Source of the DNA: Cladosporium sp. IMV 00045
Taxonomy: Eukaryota > Ascomycota > Dothideomycetes > Cladosporiales > Cladosporiaceae
DNA: 64,000 nucleotides
Reading direction: 5' to 3'
Assembly: GCA_001931905.2 (NCBI GenBank)
Contig: MSJI02000862.1
Span: 1-64,000 of the forward strand
Shown: positions 1 to 11,341 of the stretch, piece after piece
Layout: each line of letters starts with the position of its first letter
Numbering within the stretch: the stretch's first letter is position 1
The notes under the pieces: generated by a model
The model's database searches: none
Seen by the model: only the letters and a program-made list of their open reading frames with translations
What the model was told of the DNA's origin: nothing
Position numbers and translations under genes: made by a program

Positions 1-2689
1 CGCAAGGCCGCATGGCTAGCTGTGAAGGATTGATGTGTGCGAGCCCGTTTTCGGGTCACGTCGCAGGGCGAACGACTCCCCACTGCAACCTGCGCGTGGA
101 CTATACCGGCAGCTGTCGGCCCTGTGTGATCCGGCGCATATCACACAGACAAAACAATGCGGGCGCACTCTTCTGTATCGCGCTCTCTTCTGTCGTGCGT
201 AGTCTGCCCGGCAGACTCTGTGCCATAGCGACACTGGCACACGCAAGATTCATGGGCTCGCCCCGGGGCCAGGCTCCGCGCCAATTGTGTGCTTTTGCAG
301 TCTGCTGCTATGGCACAACCCCGTGCTTCCCCGTCTCCATTCGACAGGGAAGAGGTAGTTCTGCTCTGCCGACCCTGCGCATCTGAGCATCTTCCGATGT
401 GAAGCGTGTGTCGTCGATCGGTCGTCGCCCCGGGTTGTTGACGGCAGTCTCGCCTTTCGCTGCGCGGTTGCGTGCACTGCATGTATATGTATATTGTAAG
501 TAGTCTCCAGTCGATTCCACACTCTTCACGTCACGACACACTTCTTGCGCTCGCTGTCAAGCACGTGTCGTGATGAATACAGATCCCAGCAAGTATCCAA
601 CGGCCGCTGTCGGGCGGCGAGCTAAAAGGCTGGAGGCGTCGACGGCCAGTGTTTAGTCCGTTGCTGATAGCGACGAAATTCCCAAAGACTACACTGCCGA
701 CTATTCTGCGATGCTGGCCAGTGGGAATATTCCATCCTCAATGCCCATCGTCAGGGCGGAGCCCTCTCTCCTGAACGCTGGTTCGCGACCCACACCACTA
801 TCGATCACACGACACTACTGCTCAACTATTGCCATGTCGGCGCCGTGTGCAATGGATCAGCACGTGGGATTGACATGTCAAAAACTCACCGTCATGCGAT
901 GATGATTCTCTCTGCACCACGCCGCCAACACAGCTTGCTTCGAATGCGCTGTATGATGTCCCAATTGGCGGTGGGCGCTTTTCTGCAGACTTGCATGGTG
1001 GCACTGCGTCGCCGTTGCGAGCGTGGGATGCCGTGGAACTGTCGTTCGCACAGCTCTGTACAGTTCGCGGACGCTTGCGTGCAGGCTAGGTATTCTGTTG
1101 TCAATCATGAAGCCCTCTTCCCTCCAACCGCTGAAACCCTACTGTTGCAATACCGATCGTCGTCTTTAGCGGACCTGTCAGTCCGAACCAAGCATCGCTC
1201 TTACCCTGCAATGGCAGGTCGAAGCGTTCAAACATTCCGTAGACGTGTCTTCAGGCTTGATCAACGACATCATTCCCAAGAAGAAAGTCACGCCTTGTCC
1301 CACGAACGGGAGGGCCATGCCAGCGTGCGCCGGCCACCTGCAGCAGCCGCCTGGCTTTAACGAGAACCCGATTGCAGCAAGTTGGGTCGCGCTTGTCGCG
1401 AATGGAACCCCCCCTCGCATTACATACATTGAGATACGTGAAGGGAGAGATCCCACCTCGTCTGCCGCCATGCCCATACCGCCTTTCGCATGTGCATTGC
1501 ATGGCGAAGCGATCTGGTACGGCTCTTTCGGGTACAACACGATACGCCCACGCTCAGCCAGCGTATATGAAAGGGTTACACGTTTCACGACGGGAGAGGT
1601 GTTTTTCGCTGGCATCCAGCGCAGGCGGGCAGATGGGTTCGCGTGGGATGGACCAAAGATCCTCCGGCTGAGGGCAACGTGGACGTCGGACTTTTGATTT
1701 CTTTGAATTTTGGCCATGTAATGAGATGGCCGATCTCAGCGCCTAGATTGGGCAGCAACTTTCACTTCCACTTCGGTTTTCATATCACAAAGAACAGACC
1801 CAGGCGGTCGGTTCAATCTGCTATCTATCTTAATAAACTACGAGACGACGTAGGCGATGTCGGACGGCACCCCAATTCGACCAGCTTCCGATCTCTCGCT
1901 ACCAGCCATCTCGCTACCAGCCCGGTTTGAGACACGTCTCAAAACTGCAGACCCAGAGCGTTGGGACACCTCTTCTCACCTCGAAATGGCTGCCCACCTA
2001 CTACCTACAGTACCACTACTGCAGCACCACGCTGGCGTACCAGACTGAAGCTCGGCGCATCGAATCGCGAAGCTAATCTCGACCGTTCTAAGAAATCAGC
2101 ATGTTAAACGAAAGCAAGGGCACAATTTCGCTAAACCCACACGTAGGAGCAATACGGACAGTCGGCATGCCGAGAAGGCCCTCCCATCGAGATGAGATGT
2201 GATAACAAAGGAACTTCCCTCGCGGCATGTGGAGAGTGTGGATGAAGCAAAAAAAGTGCCACCTACGCGGGTGAGAAACTCTGTTCATGGCACTAAGAAG
2301 TTCACACAACGAACCTTTTTCGTTGACTTCGAGCTCTATCGGCACTTGATATCGCGAACCAGACAGGGATCTTTGTCCTGGGCGCAGCCGAGGTTGCAGT
2401 AGGATCAAAGATAACGTGGGAAAGCAAACCAAAGGTTTGGGTTTTAGGCTTTTCGCCAATCTGGGAGGTTCCGTTGCTTCGGAGGACGGTGCGAGAGTAT
2501 GCTACTGGTAAGCTTTCTTTGAGTTTGAAACCTCACGAGAGGGCTTGGGAGAGCTAGTGGGGTTGGATTTGGAGTCTATTCAGGAAGGCCTGAGGCTAAA
2601 GGTGCCCAGGGCGGAAGTCTGGTCTGACCGCGTGTTGGTGAACGGCATGTCGAAGCAGAGAAATATGTCGCCGTGATATTATTGCCTGC
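1..2689. other. No confident gene; GC-balanced region open in several frames
   Basis: No recognisable family was found. The longest open frames overlap on opposite strands: about 1245-1697 on the plus strand (150 residues) and 1178-1717 on the minus strand (179 residues). Both read as unbroken, non-repetitive sequence, but neither has a known motif, signal peptide or clear introns. At most one is real. A remnant of an old gene or element is possible. Bases 1718-2689 hold the 3' flank of the MFS gene and show nothing else. Confidence 0.4.
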
Positions 2690-4342
2690 TCAAGTCGCAG
2701 CTCTGCGAGCCTGCTTTTTGATCATCTTCTCCTTCTTTTCCTTCCTCCACATGATGCCGTACTTCATCATCACCACCAAACCCAAACAAGAAACCGCGAA
2801 AATCAACGCGAGAATGGTGTAGGCCCACCCATTCCCCAGCGCCTCCGTCATGGGCAGAATCGCCGCACTGCTCGCGGCTCCAAGCAAACAACGCACGACA
2901 TTCGACGCCGCCGTGGCCGAAGTCGCATCGCTCGGGAAGAGATCCACCATCAGCACGTTCAAGACCTGGAATCCAGCGATCAGAGCATAGCCCAGCAAGA
3001 AGAGCATGACGATAGGTCCCGCGATGGAGACCTGGTAGTCGAGCATGAACCCATACCCGATCGTCGTCAGGGCGCCGAGCAGGAGGCACGGCAGACCGAT
3101 CTCGCCGCGCGCGCGCTCGATGGGGAAGTCGCTCAGATCCGCCATGCGGTTTTTGGTCGTTGGGAAGCCGAGCCGGCGCGCGTGTCGCGCGTAGTTCCAG
3201 TCGACGAGTTTGCCCGTCGTGAAAGCTGAGATGATGCTGCCTCCGCCGATGGAGAGGAAGACCAGGCCGATTTGGATCTCGTTGTAGCTGTAGACGTCGG
3301 ATAGCACTGACGCGGCGCCGGTGGAGATGGCGTAGAAGCACGCGAGCGCCATGCCGGTGGCGATGAGGATGAGGGCTGCTTCGAGGTTTGTAAAAATGAC
3401 CAGCGTGGAGAGAGGGTTGGGGAAGCTGATGCGGTAGCTCTTGCGCAGCTCGGCTTTCTTTTCTTCGTCTACGACGATGCCCTGCGCTGCTCGGTGCTTG
3501 TGTCTAATGCTGTCTGATATGTTCCAACTGCTCCAGGGAGGCGGTACTGAGCCGTCTCCTACCAATCTGCGACTCGTCTCAGGGAGGAAGAGGAAGAATG
3601 GTACGAAGAAGACACCAGCGAAGATGAGCAAGAACCAGAAAATCCAATGCCAGTCGAGGAACTGACTTATCAGACCGCCAATGACAGGCGATACTGTCGG
3701 CCCAAGTACCGAGCCAAGGGAAGCATAAGCGATATACTGCCCTCTTTCGGATGATGTGACCGTGTCACCGACCAGGCCACTCGCAAGAGCAACAGTCCCA
3801 CTGCTACCGGCACTCTGCACCATTCTGAGCACCAGCAAAGCAACGTAGTTGTCCTGCAAAGCCAGCGCGAGATTGGCGATCAAGTAAATGGTGAAACAGA
3901 GGATGTACGCCGGTCGACGCCCTGCCGACTCCGAAAAGCCAGCAATCATCATCGGCGCCAAGCCCTGGATGATGAGGTAGGTGGTGACAGTGATGTTGAT
4001 TTTAGAGTTGGTCACGTTCAAATCGGCTGCTATGCGGTCCAGGGCTGGGAAGTAGATGCTTCCCGTCATTGGGGAGAACCACGAGGCGAACGATCCTGCG
4101 AAAATGATGCCTCGTTTCTGACCGATGGTAAAGATGGAGTAGTCCTCTTTTGCGAGGACGTCCGAATTATCGGGTTTCTCGATGGGTGGTTCGTCCGGAG
4201 GGGATTCATCTTTGCCTTGTTCTGAACGCTTGTCATTGTCGACGTCGGTGTCTGCAACTAAGGAGTTTGGTCGAGTCGATGATTGCTGGCGATCTTCGGG
4301 AAGTGCTTCTTGCTTTGCTGGTGCATTTTCCTCACCAGACAT
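2690..4342 (-). CDS. MFS transporter, DHA1-type drug:H+ antiporter
   Basis: Single-exon gene of 550 residues. The first ATG is at 4342; the frame is open a little further upstream but only from a GTG. A charged cytosolic N-terminus of about 80 residues precedes about 12 hydrophobic spans. Visible family marks are a degenerate motif A (ESAGRRPAY) after span 2, the antiporter motif C (GSVLGPTVSPVIGG) in span 5, LPETSRR at the end of span 6, and a long central loop between spans 6 and 7. These fit the 12-span DHA1 drug:proton antiporters of the plasma membrane. The substrate cannot be read from sequence. RFT1 follows upstream in the same orientation. No biosynthetic cluster surrounds the gene, so general efflux is more likely than a pathway-specific pump. 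Confidence 0.88.
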   Translation of the reverse strand: MSGEENAPAKQEALPEDRQQSSTRPNSLVADTDVDNDKRSEQGKDESPPDEPPIEKPDNSDVLAKEDYSIFTIGQKRGIIFAGSFASWFSPMTGSIYFPALDRIAADLNVTNSKINITVTTYLIIQGLAPMMIAGFSESAGRRPAYILCFTIYLIANLALALQDNYVALLVLRMVQSAGSSGTVALASGLVGDTVTSSERGQYIAYASLGSVLGPTVSPVIGGLISQFLDWHWIFWFLLIFAGVFFVPFFLFLPETSRRLVGDGSVPPPWSSWNISDSIRHKHRAAQGIVVDEEKKAELRKSYRISFPNPLSTLVIFTNLEAALILIATGMALACFYAISTGAASVLSDVYSYNEIQIGLVFLSIGGGSIISAFTTGKLVDWNYARHARRLGFPTTKNRMADLSDFPIERARGEIGLPCLLLGALTTIGYGFMLDYQVSIAGPIVMLFLLGYALIAGFQVLNVLMVDLFPSDATSATAASNVVRCLLGAASSAAILPMTEALGNGWAYTILALIFAVSCLGLVVMMKYGIMWRKEKKEKMIKKQARRAAT

Positions 4343-4841
4343 AATGTTGATGATTGTGGTGATCGTGTTTGGCACTGTAGAGTCGATGCAGTGGCGATCC
4401 GGAAGAAACTGAGTTTTAAGTCTCTTTCTCTCAGTCTATTCGCGAGCTTTGCCATTCTGGTCAGCGGAATTAACACAGAATACGAAGGGTGAAAACATTT
4501 CGAAGCCCGTTGTCGCAACAATTGAAATGAACGACTGAGTGATGTTCGTCGCCGCCGTCGTTATTTTCGAGCGAGGACGGACGTCATATACGGACATAAA
4601 GTCGGGGATACAAACCGTGAGATCGCTTAAAGTTTATCCACCAACCGATCTCGGGCGCCACTACTGTGCCGTGTTCCAGAGCATCAAATCAAATACACAT
4701 GAAAATAGAAACGCAGATGGCACGTACCAAAATATCATTCACCCTCTCTAGCATACTATGAACGGAATCGCTTGTAACAACCAAGCAGATATTTGCGCTC
4801 GGTGGCAACACTTTTGGAAGTCAGTATCGTTCTGAAGGGAT
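4343..4841. other. Intergenic region, MFS promoter and RFT1 3' flank
   Basis: About 500 bases between two minus-strand genes. It must hold the MFS promoter and the RFT1 terminator. I see no conserved motif, RNA gene or repeat. Confidence 0.5.
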
Positions 4842-6509
4842 TCAGGGCAGAATAACGTGCACAAAGGCCGCGAACACCGCTCCGATCGTGCCCACATGAA
4901 CGAGCTCGCCGAAGAGACCGTATTGCTGGAGTATGCCCTGCGTCTGGCTCAGCAGGCCTGGCACTACTGCCGTGGCAGCCACAGCATAGAGATTTGGCAT
5001 TATAACCGAAAGTTGGAAGTCCTAAAGAGAGTGAGCAAAAATCTTGGACAGCATGATCAATGCACTCACCGTCTCACGTCGATTGAAGTAGCCCTTGATA
5101 AAGCTCATGTTGAACAAAATCCGCGATGCCATGTTGACACAGTTGGCCAACACCAATCCTTTAGCTCCCATCTGCAGGACACTGAGGAAAAGGTATGCAC
5201 TTCCGGCGAAAGCAACGAAGAAGGCGCCCATCCAGATGCTCTGTCTGCGGAGCTCGCTTGTTGATGCTGTTGCGGAAACGAACGCCTCGCTGACACCATT
5301 GATGGCGAGAAGTGGGATGTAGTAGCAATAAGTCCCGAGGACCTCGCCAGCTCCAGTGTCAGACCAACGAGATCCGGCGACTACCTGGAGTAGCAGGGGA
5401 GCAGCATAAGGCCCGATGGCAAAAGCGATCAGAGACACGAGGCAATATATGCGCAGAATATCGCGAAGAACGGTCGCGGCTTCTTCAACATTCGCATTGC
5501 TCTGTTTCGATTCACCTTTCTTGGTTACGCCGCCAACTCGCCTTGACTCGCCGGCGTCAGAACACAGCTTTGCGAATAGGTTGCGGGAACTATCTTCGAT
5601 TGGCCGGAAAAGCATGCGTGCGATAAGTCCACCATAGTTGGCGGACAGCGCGTACATGCCGGTGTCCTTGAGCGTAGCTAAGGCGGAGATGAGGTACTTG
5701 TCGCCCTCAGTGAGAACATACTTGATGCCTGTCTGGAGGTAAAGAGAAAAGCTCAAAGACAACAGAGGCTTGGAGAAGAGTCCCAAGTAATACTGAATCC
5801 CAGACCTGTATCAAAATCAACCTAGTTGTACTCCTACGTTTAGAGGCGGTAACACGCACCTCTCAGACATTTCACGGGGAAGCAACGAGAAGCCCTTCTC
5901 ACAAGCAACAGATCGTACCGATGATATGTACACCACGGCCAGGGTTGCTCCATAGGCAAATTCGCCAGCGGCAAACGGTAGCACACCTACGTTGATAGCG
6001 CGATAGCGGCTCCAGAAGACGAGGCCAGCCGTGGCGAAGGTCTTCATCAAAACTGCGGCACCCTCTGCGGACGCACGAGTCTTGTACAGCATCATCTGCT
6101 GAACAGCGACAAAGCTTGGCTCGGAGAGCAGCTCGATCATTGCTGCAAAATGGCAGATCTTCAACGAAACGTGCAGATATCGAACGTCCGAGGTGTCAGT
6201 CTTGAGATAGGCCTGTGCCAACGTGAAGCCAATGGGTCCCCCTGCCAGGATGGAAAGGTAAGAGAGATTGATAGCCGCTTGTACGCCGCCATCTGAGCGT
6301 CTCTGGGCGACAATGCGTAGGCTCTCACGTGCGAAGTATAGTGTCGAGATGACGAAGAGCTCCAGTTGGACAGATACTCCAAGTAACTCGGGCGACAGGA
6401 ACCGGAGGAGGAATTGATTGAGGCCGAATGTGACAGCTCTTGAGCCCATTTGCAAGAGGATCAAGAATGTTGCTCCTCTGGCCGAAGCCGAGACCGCTTC
6501 GTCGGGCAT
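4842..6509 (-). CDS. RFT1: RFT1, ER lipid-linked oligosaccharide flippase factor
   Basis: Polytopic ER membrane protein required for N-glycan precursor (Man5GlcNAc2-PP-dolichol) to reach the lumenal side. Three exons: 5860-6509, 5070-5805 and 4842-5021, with introns of 54 and 48 bases (donors GTGCGT and GTGAGT). The joined frame gives 521 residues. ATG 6509 (MPDEAVSASARGATFLIL) is chosen because Rft1 proteins begin their first span right after a short polar head; an upstream in-frame ATG at 6674 adds non-conserved sequence. Family marks are the segments QMGSRAVTFGLNQFLLR near the start, YFARESLRI, EGDKYLISAL and KGYFNRRE near the second splice. Exon 3 ends in a hydrophobic tail. It is divergent from PEX7, with 304 bases between the start codons. 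Confidence 0.93.
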
Positions 6510-6813
6510 CTTGTCGGACGAATGTGTATGTTGGTGCTGTATGGCGAGATAATTACTATTATTGTTTGGGGAGAAGCTGCCACGTCCGTGAGCGAACCTC
6601 GGCCCGGCCAAGCCCTGTGACAGCATCGGCTTCTGCTCGCACCAGCTCGAGTCCACATCTACATGTACCTTCATGTTCTTATCTCACTTTCACTTCGCAC
6701 GTCGTTTATTTGACACATGATTCTTCTGTACACGAACTGTCGCTAGATTCAAAGGATGTGCGACACCTATACGATTCACTACTAGTCCCTCTAATTCTCC
6801 AAAACGCATCGAG
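6510..6813. promoter_or_regulatory. Shared divergent promoter region, RFT1 and PEX7
   Basis: The 304 bases between the two start codons must carry both promoters and 5' leaders. I see no clear TATA box or binding site. Confidence 0.5.
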
Positions 6814-7848
6814 ATGCTCGAGTTTCGCACGGCGGGGTTCAACCCGTACAGTGTCAAGTACTCTCCCTTCTTCGACTCACGACTCGCCGTCAGCTCTGGC
6901 GCCAACTTTGGACTCGTTGGTAATGGCAGGCTGTTCATCCTCAACCTGACCGCAGAAGGGATCGTCTGCGAGAGGTTCTTCGAAACACAAGACTGTCTCT
7001 TCGACTTGACCTGGTCTGAGCAGCATGAGAACCAGCTGCTCACTGCCGGAGGTGACGGAAGCATCAAACTGTTCGATATTGGCATTGGAGAGTTCCCAGT
7101 TGCGGGTTGGCAAGAGCATGGACGAGAAGTGTTTTCGACACATTGGAATTTGGTGAACAAGGATACCTTTCTTTCCAGCAGTTGGGATGGCACTGTCAAG
7201 ATCTGGACGCCCGAGAGGAAAGAGAGTCTCCTCACACTGCCAGTCCACTCTTGCGTATATTCGGCACAATTCAGTCCTCATCATCCAGACATCGTCACCT
7301 GCGTCTCACGAGACTCACACATGCGCGTCTTCGACCTTCGCCAAAAGCCAAGCGCTCAAAATCACCTCACACTCGCCGTCCCCATACATGGACCGCCTAA
7401 AGTGCCCATACCAGGCAATGTCAACGGGAGCATCCAGCCTTCGGAATGTCTAACACACGATTGGAATAAATATCGAGATTCGGTTCTCGCAACGGCCGGC
7501 GTGGACGGCGTCATCCGGACTTTTGATCTGCGTGTCCCTTCAGGCCCTGTCAATTTCTTACCTGGACACGAGTATGCGGTACGGAGGGTCAGCTGGAGCC
7601 CACATTTGAGCGACACGTTGCTGTCTGCAAGTTACGACATGAGCTGTCGAGTGTGGACAGATGGATCGACCCAGGACAATGGTGGGACAGGAGCTGGCTT
7701 CGCGCAAGAGATAGGACGAATGGACGCTCATACAGAGTTTGCTATGGGTGTAGACTGGTGTCTCTTTGGAGCTGAAGGATGGTGTACCACTTGTGCCTGG
7801 GACGAAAGAGTTCTGGTTTGGGATGTGCGCGAGTTTATGCGACGATGA
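6814..7848 (+). CDS. PEX7: PEX7, peroxisomal PTS2 receptor (WD40)
   Basis: Soluble import receptor that binds N-terminal PTS2 signals of peroxisomal matrix proteins and delivers them with a Pex20/Pex5-type co-receptor. A single exon of 344 residues, close to the usual 320-375. The start MLEFRTAGFNPYSVKYSPF is the conserved Pex7 N-terminus. About six WD40 repeats follow, with blade ends such as GSIKLFDI, GTVKIWTPE, HMRVFDLRQ, GVIRTFDLR, MSCRVWTDG and ERVLVWDVREF. The final blade closes just before the stop, as in the family. No introns were needed. It is transcribed away from RFT1. Confidence 0.95.
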   Translation: MLEFRTAGFNPYSVKYSPFFDSRLAVSSGANFGLVGNGRLFILNLTAEGIVCERFFETQDCLFDLTWSEQHENQLLTAGGDGSIKLFDIGIGEFPVAGWQEHGREVFSTHWNLVNKDTFLSSSWDGTVKIWTPERKESLLTLPVHSCVYSAQFSPHHPDIVTCVSRDSHMRVFDLRQKPSAQNHLTLAVPIHGPPKVPIPGNVNGSIQPSECLTHDWNKYRDSVLATAGVDGVIRTFDLRVPSGPVNFLPGHEYAVRRVSWSPHLSDTLLSASYDMSCRVWTDGSTQDNGGTGAGFAQEIGRMDAHTEFAMGVDWCLFGAEGWCTTCAWDERVLVWDVREFMRR

Positions 7849-8240
7849 GGAAGAAGATGAGATGGAACGCCGAAAAAATGAATCATGATCTTATGAAACT
7901 GAGGGCCAAACATTACAGATGCCCGGCCGACTTGGGCAAGATGTCTTCTGGTTCAACGTCTGCGACAATTTTCCCGCGTTCGATGCAGCTTACCACGAGA
8001 TCCTGCCATACACACGCCATGCAGACCGCTTGAACCACCGATACCGCCATGGCTTTCCCGCTGACCCGTGCACTACCATATCCGGCCAAATTTATACAGC
8101 CGCGAACTCGAACCTCACCATCCGTCTGTCTTCCTTCGACTGCTTTCCATCAACTCTGAAGGGGATTGCGAGGATTTACGATTGGACATATTGCGTGTCT
8201 GTCTCAGGGTCCGCATAGCCAATAAGCATCCAGCTTATCA
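7849..8240. other. Intergenic region between PEX7 and tRNA-Thr
   Basis: About 390 bases with the PEX7 3' flank and the tRNA upstream region. Short open frames here have no recognisable content. Confidence 0.5.
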
Positions 8241-8313
8241 GCCCTGATAGCTCAGTTGGTAGAGCGCGTCACTAGTAATGACGAGGTCGCCGGTTCGACT
8301 CCGTCTTAGGGCA
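8241..8313 (+). tRNA. tRNA-Thr (anticodon AGT)
   Basis: A 73-base cloverleaf without intron. Acceptor stem GCCCTGA pairs with TTAGGGC (one G-T and otherwise Watson-Crick) and the discriminator is A. The A box reads TAGCTCAGTTGGTAGAGC and the T arm contains GGTTCGACTCC. The anticodon loop CTAGTAA gives AGT (inosine at position 34), decoding ACU/ACC/ACA threonine codons. The CCA end is not encoded, as expected for a nuclear gene. No long T run follows at once; a TTTT lies about ten bases downstream (after ATATCC). Confidence 0.93.
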
Positions 8314-8841
8314 CATATCCTTTTGCCGGTTCGCCATTCAGTACGGCAATATCCCAGACTCATGGCTGCTCAAAATTAAGGTCTTTCCTGGGGGATCTGA
8401 GAAGGTCGTGGCTCTGTTAGGTAGGTTGACGAGCGGGAAGCGCGAGATTTTTGATCTTGGGGCTTCGTCGGACCCCATGCACCCGACCAATTCAGCGAAC
8501 AGCTTCACATACCCTGCCGCAAGTCGTGCTCAAGCTCATGTACAAGGCACTCAACGCAACGCGACCATATGTGGAGGGGATTGGGAACCAGCACCGGTAG
8601 TCAGATGGGTTCACAGATTGTCTGTCTGTCTTGCAAGAAGAAGTGAAACCAAGGTCGGCGTACGGAGGTCAAAAGAAAGACGTTTTCGTAGTCAACGCAT
8701 AGTACAAACAACAAGGGTATCATCACGCAACACGAGCAAATGAAAAACAAACTTCTCTCCCCATGAGCCACATTTCCGTCCAACTTCCTCCAGCAATCCA
8801 ACCTAAGCAAGGCCATCAGGCACTTATACCGCAGCACCGTC
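8314..8841. other. Intergenic region, tRNA to SUB1 3' flank
   Basis: About 530 bases; no supported gene. It holds the tRNA terminator and the 3' flank of SUB1. Confidence 0.5.
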
Positions 8842-9540
8842 TCAATTGTCCTCGTCACTCGTCGCCTCGTGGTTCGCTTTGTGTTTGAACTTATCCAGTC
8901 TGCCAGCCTTGACGGGCTTCGCGTCCTCGTCCTCGTCCTCGTCCGTTGCCTTGACTTTGTCCTCTGTTTCTTCATCCTCGTCATCTTGTTTCCCCTCAAC
9001 GACAGGCTGGGCGCCGTCGTATTTAGGGCGGGCAATCGATATTCCCCTAGCCTGCAGCGCCTTTTCGATCTCCGGCAGCATCTCGACGAAGGATTGGAAC
9101 TGCTCGATGTTCAGGGAAATGCCCTGGGACGATTAAAGTTAGCGTCGTGCATTTTGTAGTCTTCTCCATCAAGGCGAGCAGGTGTCTGAACAGCCTGTTG
9201 GGGCCAGAAATCCAAAGCATAAGTAAAGGAACTCACCTTTCTCCCCGGCAGCATCTGCTCGTCTTTCTCGTAAAACTCGCGGATGTCGATCAGCTGCTTG
9301 CCCTTGAACTCGTTGATTTGGACGCGGCGCGTGCGGCCGAGCTGTAATCTTGCGTTAGCCGCGAGTACATAGGCATGGGAATTCATATTGTTCTCTTTGA
9401 CTGACCTCCCAATACTCCGCGTCTGAATCTTTGCCCTTCGAATCACCGGCGGCTGCTCCTTTGGACTTTTTGCTCTTGGGTGCGTCTTCGACGAAGCCGC
9501 CGTCGGCTTCGTACTCGTCGTTGGCGGCACGCTTCGGCAT
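8842..9540 (-). CDS. SUB1: SUB1/PC4-type transcriptional coactivator
   Basis: Nuclear single-stranded-DNA-binding coactivator of RNA polymerase II (p15/PC4 family). Three exons: 9406-9540, 9237-9341 and 8842-9123, joined by introns of 64 and 113 bases, give 173 residues. The N-terminus is charged and lysine-rich, with MPKRAANDEYEADGGF. The PC4 domain spans about residues 42-105 and reads through the splices as RRVQINEFKGKQLIDIREFY, then KGISLNIEQFQSFVEMLPEI. The basic strand, the IREFY and the KG(I)SL motifs are the family core. A long acidic tail (EDEETEDKVKATDEDEDED) follows. It is shorter than yeast Sub1 (292 residues), as in most filamentous fungi. Confidence 0.93.
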
Positions 9541-10019
9541 GGTGACTTTGGCTCTGATCTTGGTCTGGATTGAAGTGTGGTATGCAAAGGTCAAATCGAG
9601 CGTGTTGCGATCCAGATGTTGTAATGGAGCCGGAGTGATGTTTCTCCAGCACGTGTTACGCGACTGCTGCCAAACCGGTGACGTCACTTTGTTGATTGGT
9701 CGATTGAACCTCACCTTACACCATGCATTTCCTATGCATGTGAACCTACATGTACATTATGAATCGCTTCCTCATATGACACACTTATATAGGCTGCCGC
9801 TTCACCAAGGCCTGAGTTTCGAAGCATTCTTTGCGAGCGCGTGTTCGTGGCTACACGCCTTGCTTCAGCGATAGCTGACCTAGACTCATCGTTCAATAGC
9901 CGAGGGTTTGAGAATGCCGACATCCGGAGGTTTGCAATTATAATTAAAAGGATGAGACTGTTGATCAGTATTGCTTGCTTCGATAATCTAAATCGCTGCC
10001 TCTACAAGATACTACCACA
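9541..10019. other. Divergent intergenic region, SUB1 and SDR gene
   Basis: About 480 bases between start codons of opposite genes. It carries both promoters. Short open frames here show no family. No clear motif seen. Confidence 0.5.
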
Positions 10020-10924
10020 ATGTCCGTCCCTCAAAAAGTAGCCCTGATCACAGCAGGAACGGCAGGCCTCGGAGCCCAAGTAGCTCGTGTTCTAGCTCCA
10101 GATTTCAGAGTGGTATATCGTCCAATGATCCTCCGAGCAGATCGATCACTCGTCGAACCAAATCATGCATAAACTAACATATCCAGGCCATCAACTACGC
10201 CAACAACGAAACCCGGGCTCAAGACCTCATCCGCGAGCTCCACCAAATCCCCCAAACCAGCACCCCAACCCCGTCCCAAACACCCCGTTTCGCCGCCCTC
10301 CGCGCCGATGTAGGTGACAAACAAGCTCTACAATCCCTCGTGCAAGAGACCATCTCCAACTTCGGCCGCCTAGACGTCGTGATCTCCAACGCAGGCTGGA
10401 CGCGCATCACCAACTTCTCCAACCTCGACGAAGGAATGCTCGAGGAAGACTGGGACCGCTGCTTCCTTTACAATGTGAAGAGTCACCTATGGCTTCTGCA
10501 CGCCGCCAAACCCTACCTGGAAGAAAGCGAGGGCGCTTTCGTGACGACCGCCAGCGTCGCGGGCGTCAAGCCGAGCGGCAGCAGTTTGCCTTACGCTGTG
10601 ACGAAGGCGGCGGCGATCCATTTGAGTAAAGCACTGGCGGTCATTTGCGCGCCGAAGATTAGGTGTAATTCCGTCTCGCCCGGTTTGCTGATGACGGAGT
10701 GGGGGATGAAGTTTCCGGAGGAGAAGAGGGAGGCGGCGAGGGAGGCTACGAAGTTGAAGCGATTTGCTACTGTTGAGGTGAGTTTTGTTCCTGCATGCAA
10801 GTCGCCGTTCTGGAAGTTCGTTGCTGACGGTGAGCAGGATGTTGCAGAGCAGGTGAGACTTCTCGCTGTGTCGAAGTCGATGACTGGTCAGAATGTCGTG
10901 ATCGATAGCGGGACGTCGTTGTAG
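10020..10924 (+). CDS. Short-chain dehydrogenase/reductase
   Basis: NAD(P)-dependent oxidoreductase of the classical SDR type; substrate unknown. Three exons: 10020-10112, 10187-10777 and 10838-10924. Introns are 74 bases (with a CTAAC branch site) and 60 bases, giving 256 residues. The nucleotide-binding motif is TAGTAGLGAQVA near residue 11, a TGxxxGxG variant with A replacing the first G. Further marks are NAG (VVISNAGW) after strand 4, a catalytic Ser in TTASVAG, the YxxxK pair in PYAVTKAAA, and SPGLLMTEW after strand 6. The end, TGQNVVIDSGTSL, is typical. The second intron is a multiple of three and has no stop, so an unspliced message would add 20 residues. Confidence 0.88.
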
Positions 10925-11341
10925 CCCTGTGTGACTGCTAGGATTGCAATGGCAGGGGATTGGTGTTTGATAGCATCGTGACCCCTGGCATGATGGTTGT
11001 CGCGAAGCTGCCGTGTCAGATGTTGTGTACTTTCTGCTTTGTAGCTGAACACAATGATAAAATTGCTGCTGGAAGTGAGGCCTCAGCACGACTGCCTTGC
11101 AGCCCTTGGCGAGGACCAGATGTGCTGTCTTCTTCGCTTCACCGGCCAACATGTGTAACATATGGCGCGACCCGAAGCAGGAAGAAGGACGATCCTTGAT
11201 ATTTGATCCAAAACTGCTGTACAAAAGCTCTCGACATTTGTAGTGTGGGGGTATATCCTACGCTTCTTTTCCAAAAGAGACGAAAAGAGCCACAGAATAA
11301 GCAGTACCAACAAGCAACTCCTAACCCAACAAACGACAACC
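10925..11341. other. Convergent intergenic region, SDR and CSN12
   Basis: About 420 bases of facing 3' flanks. No RNA gene, repeat or supported frame seen. Confidence 0.5.
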
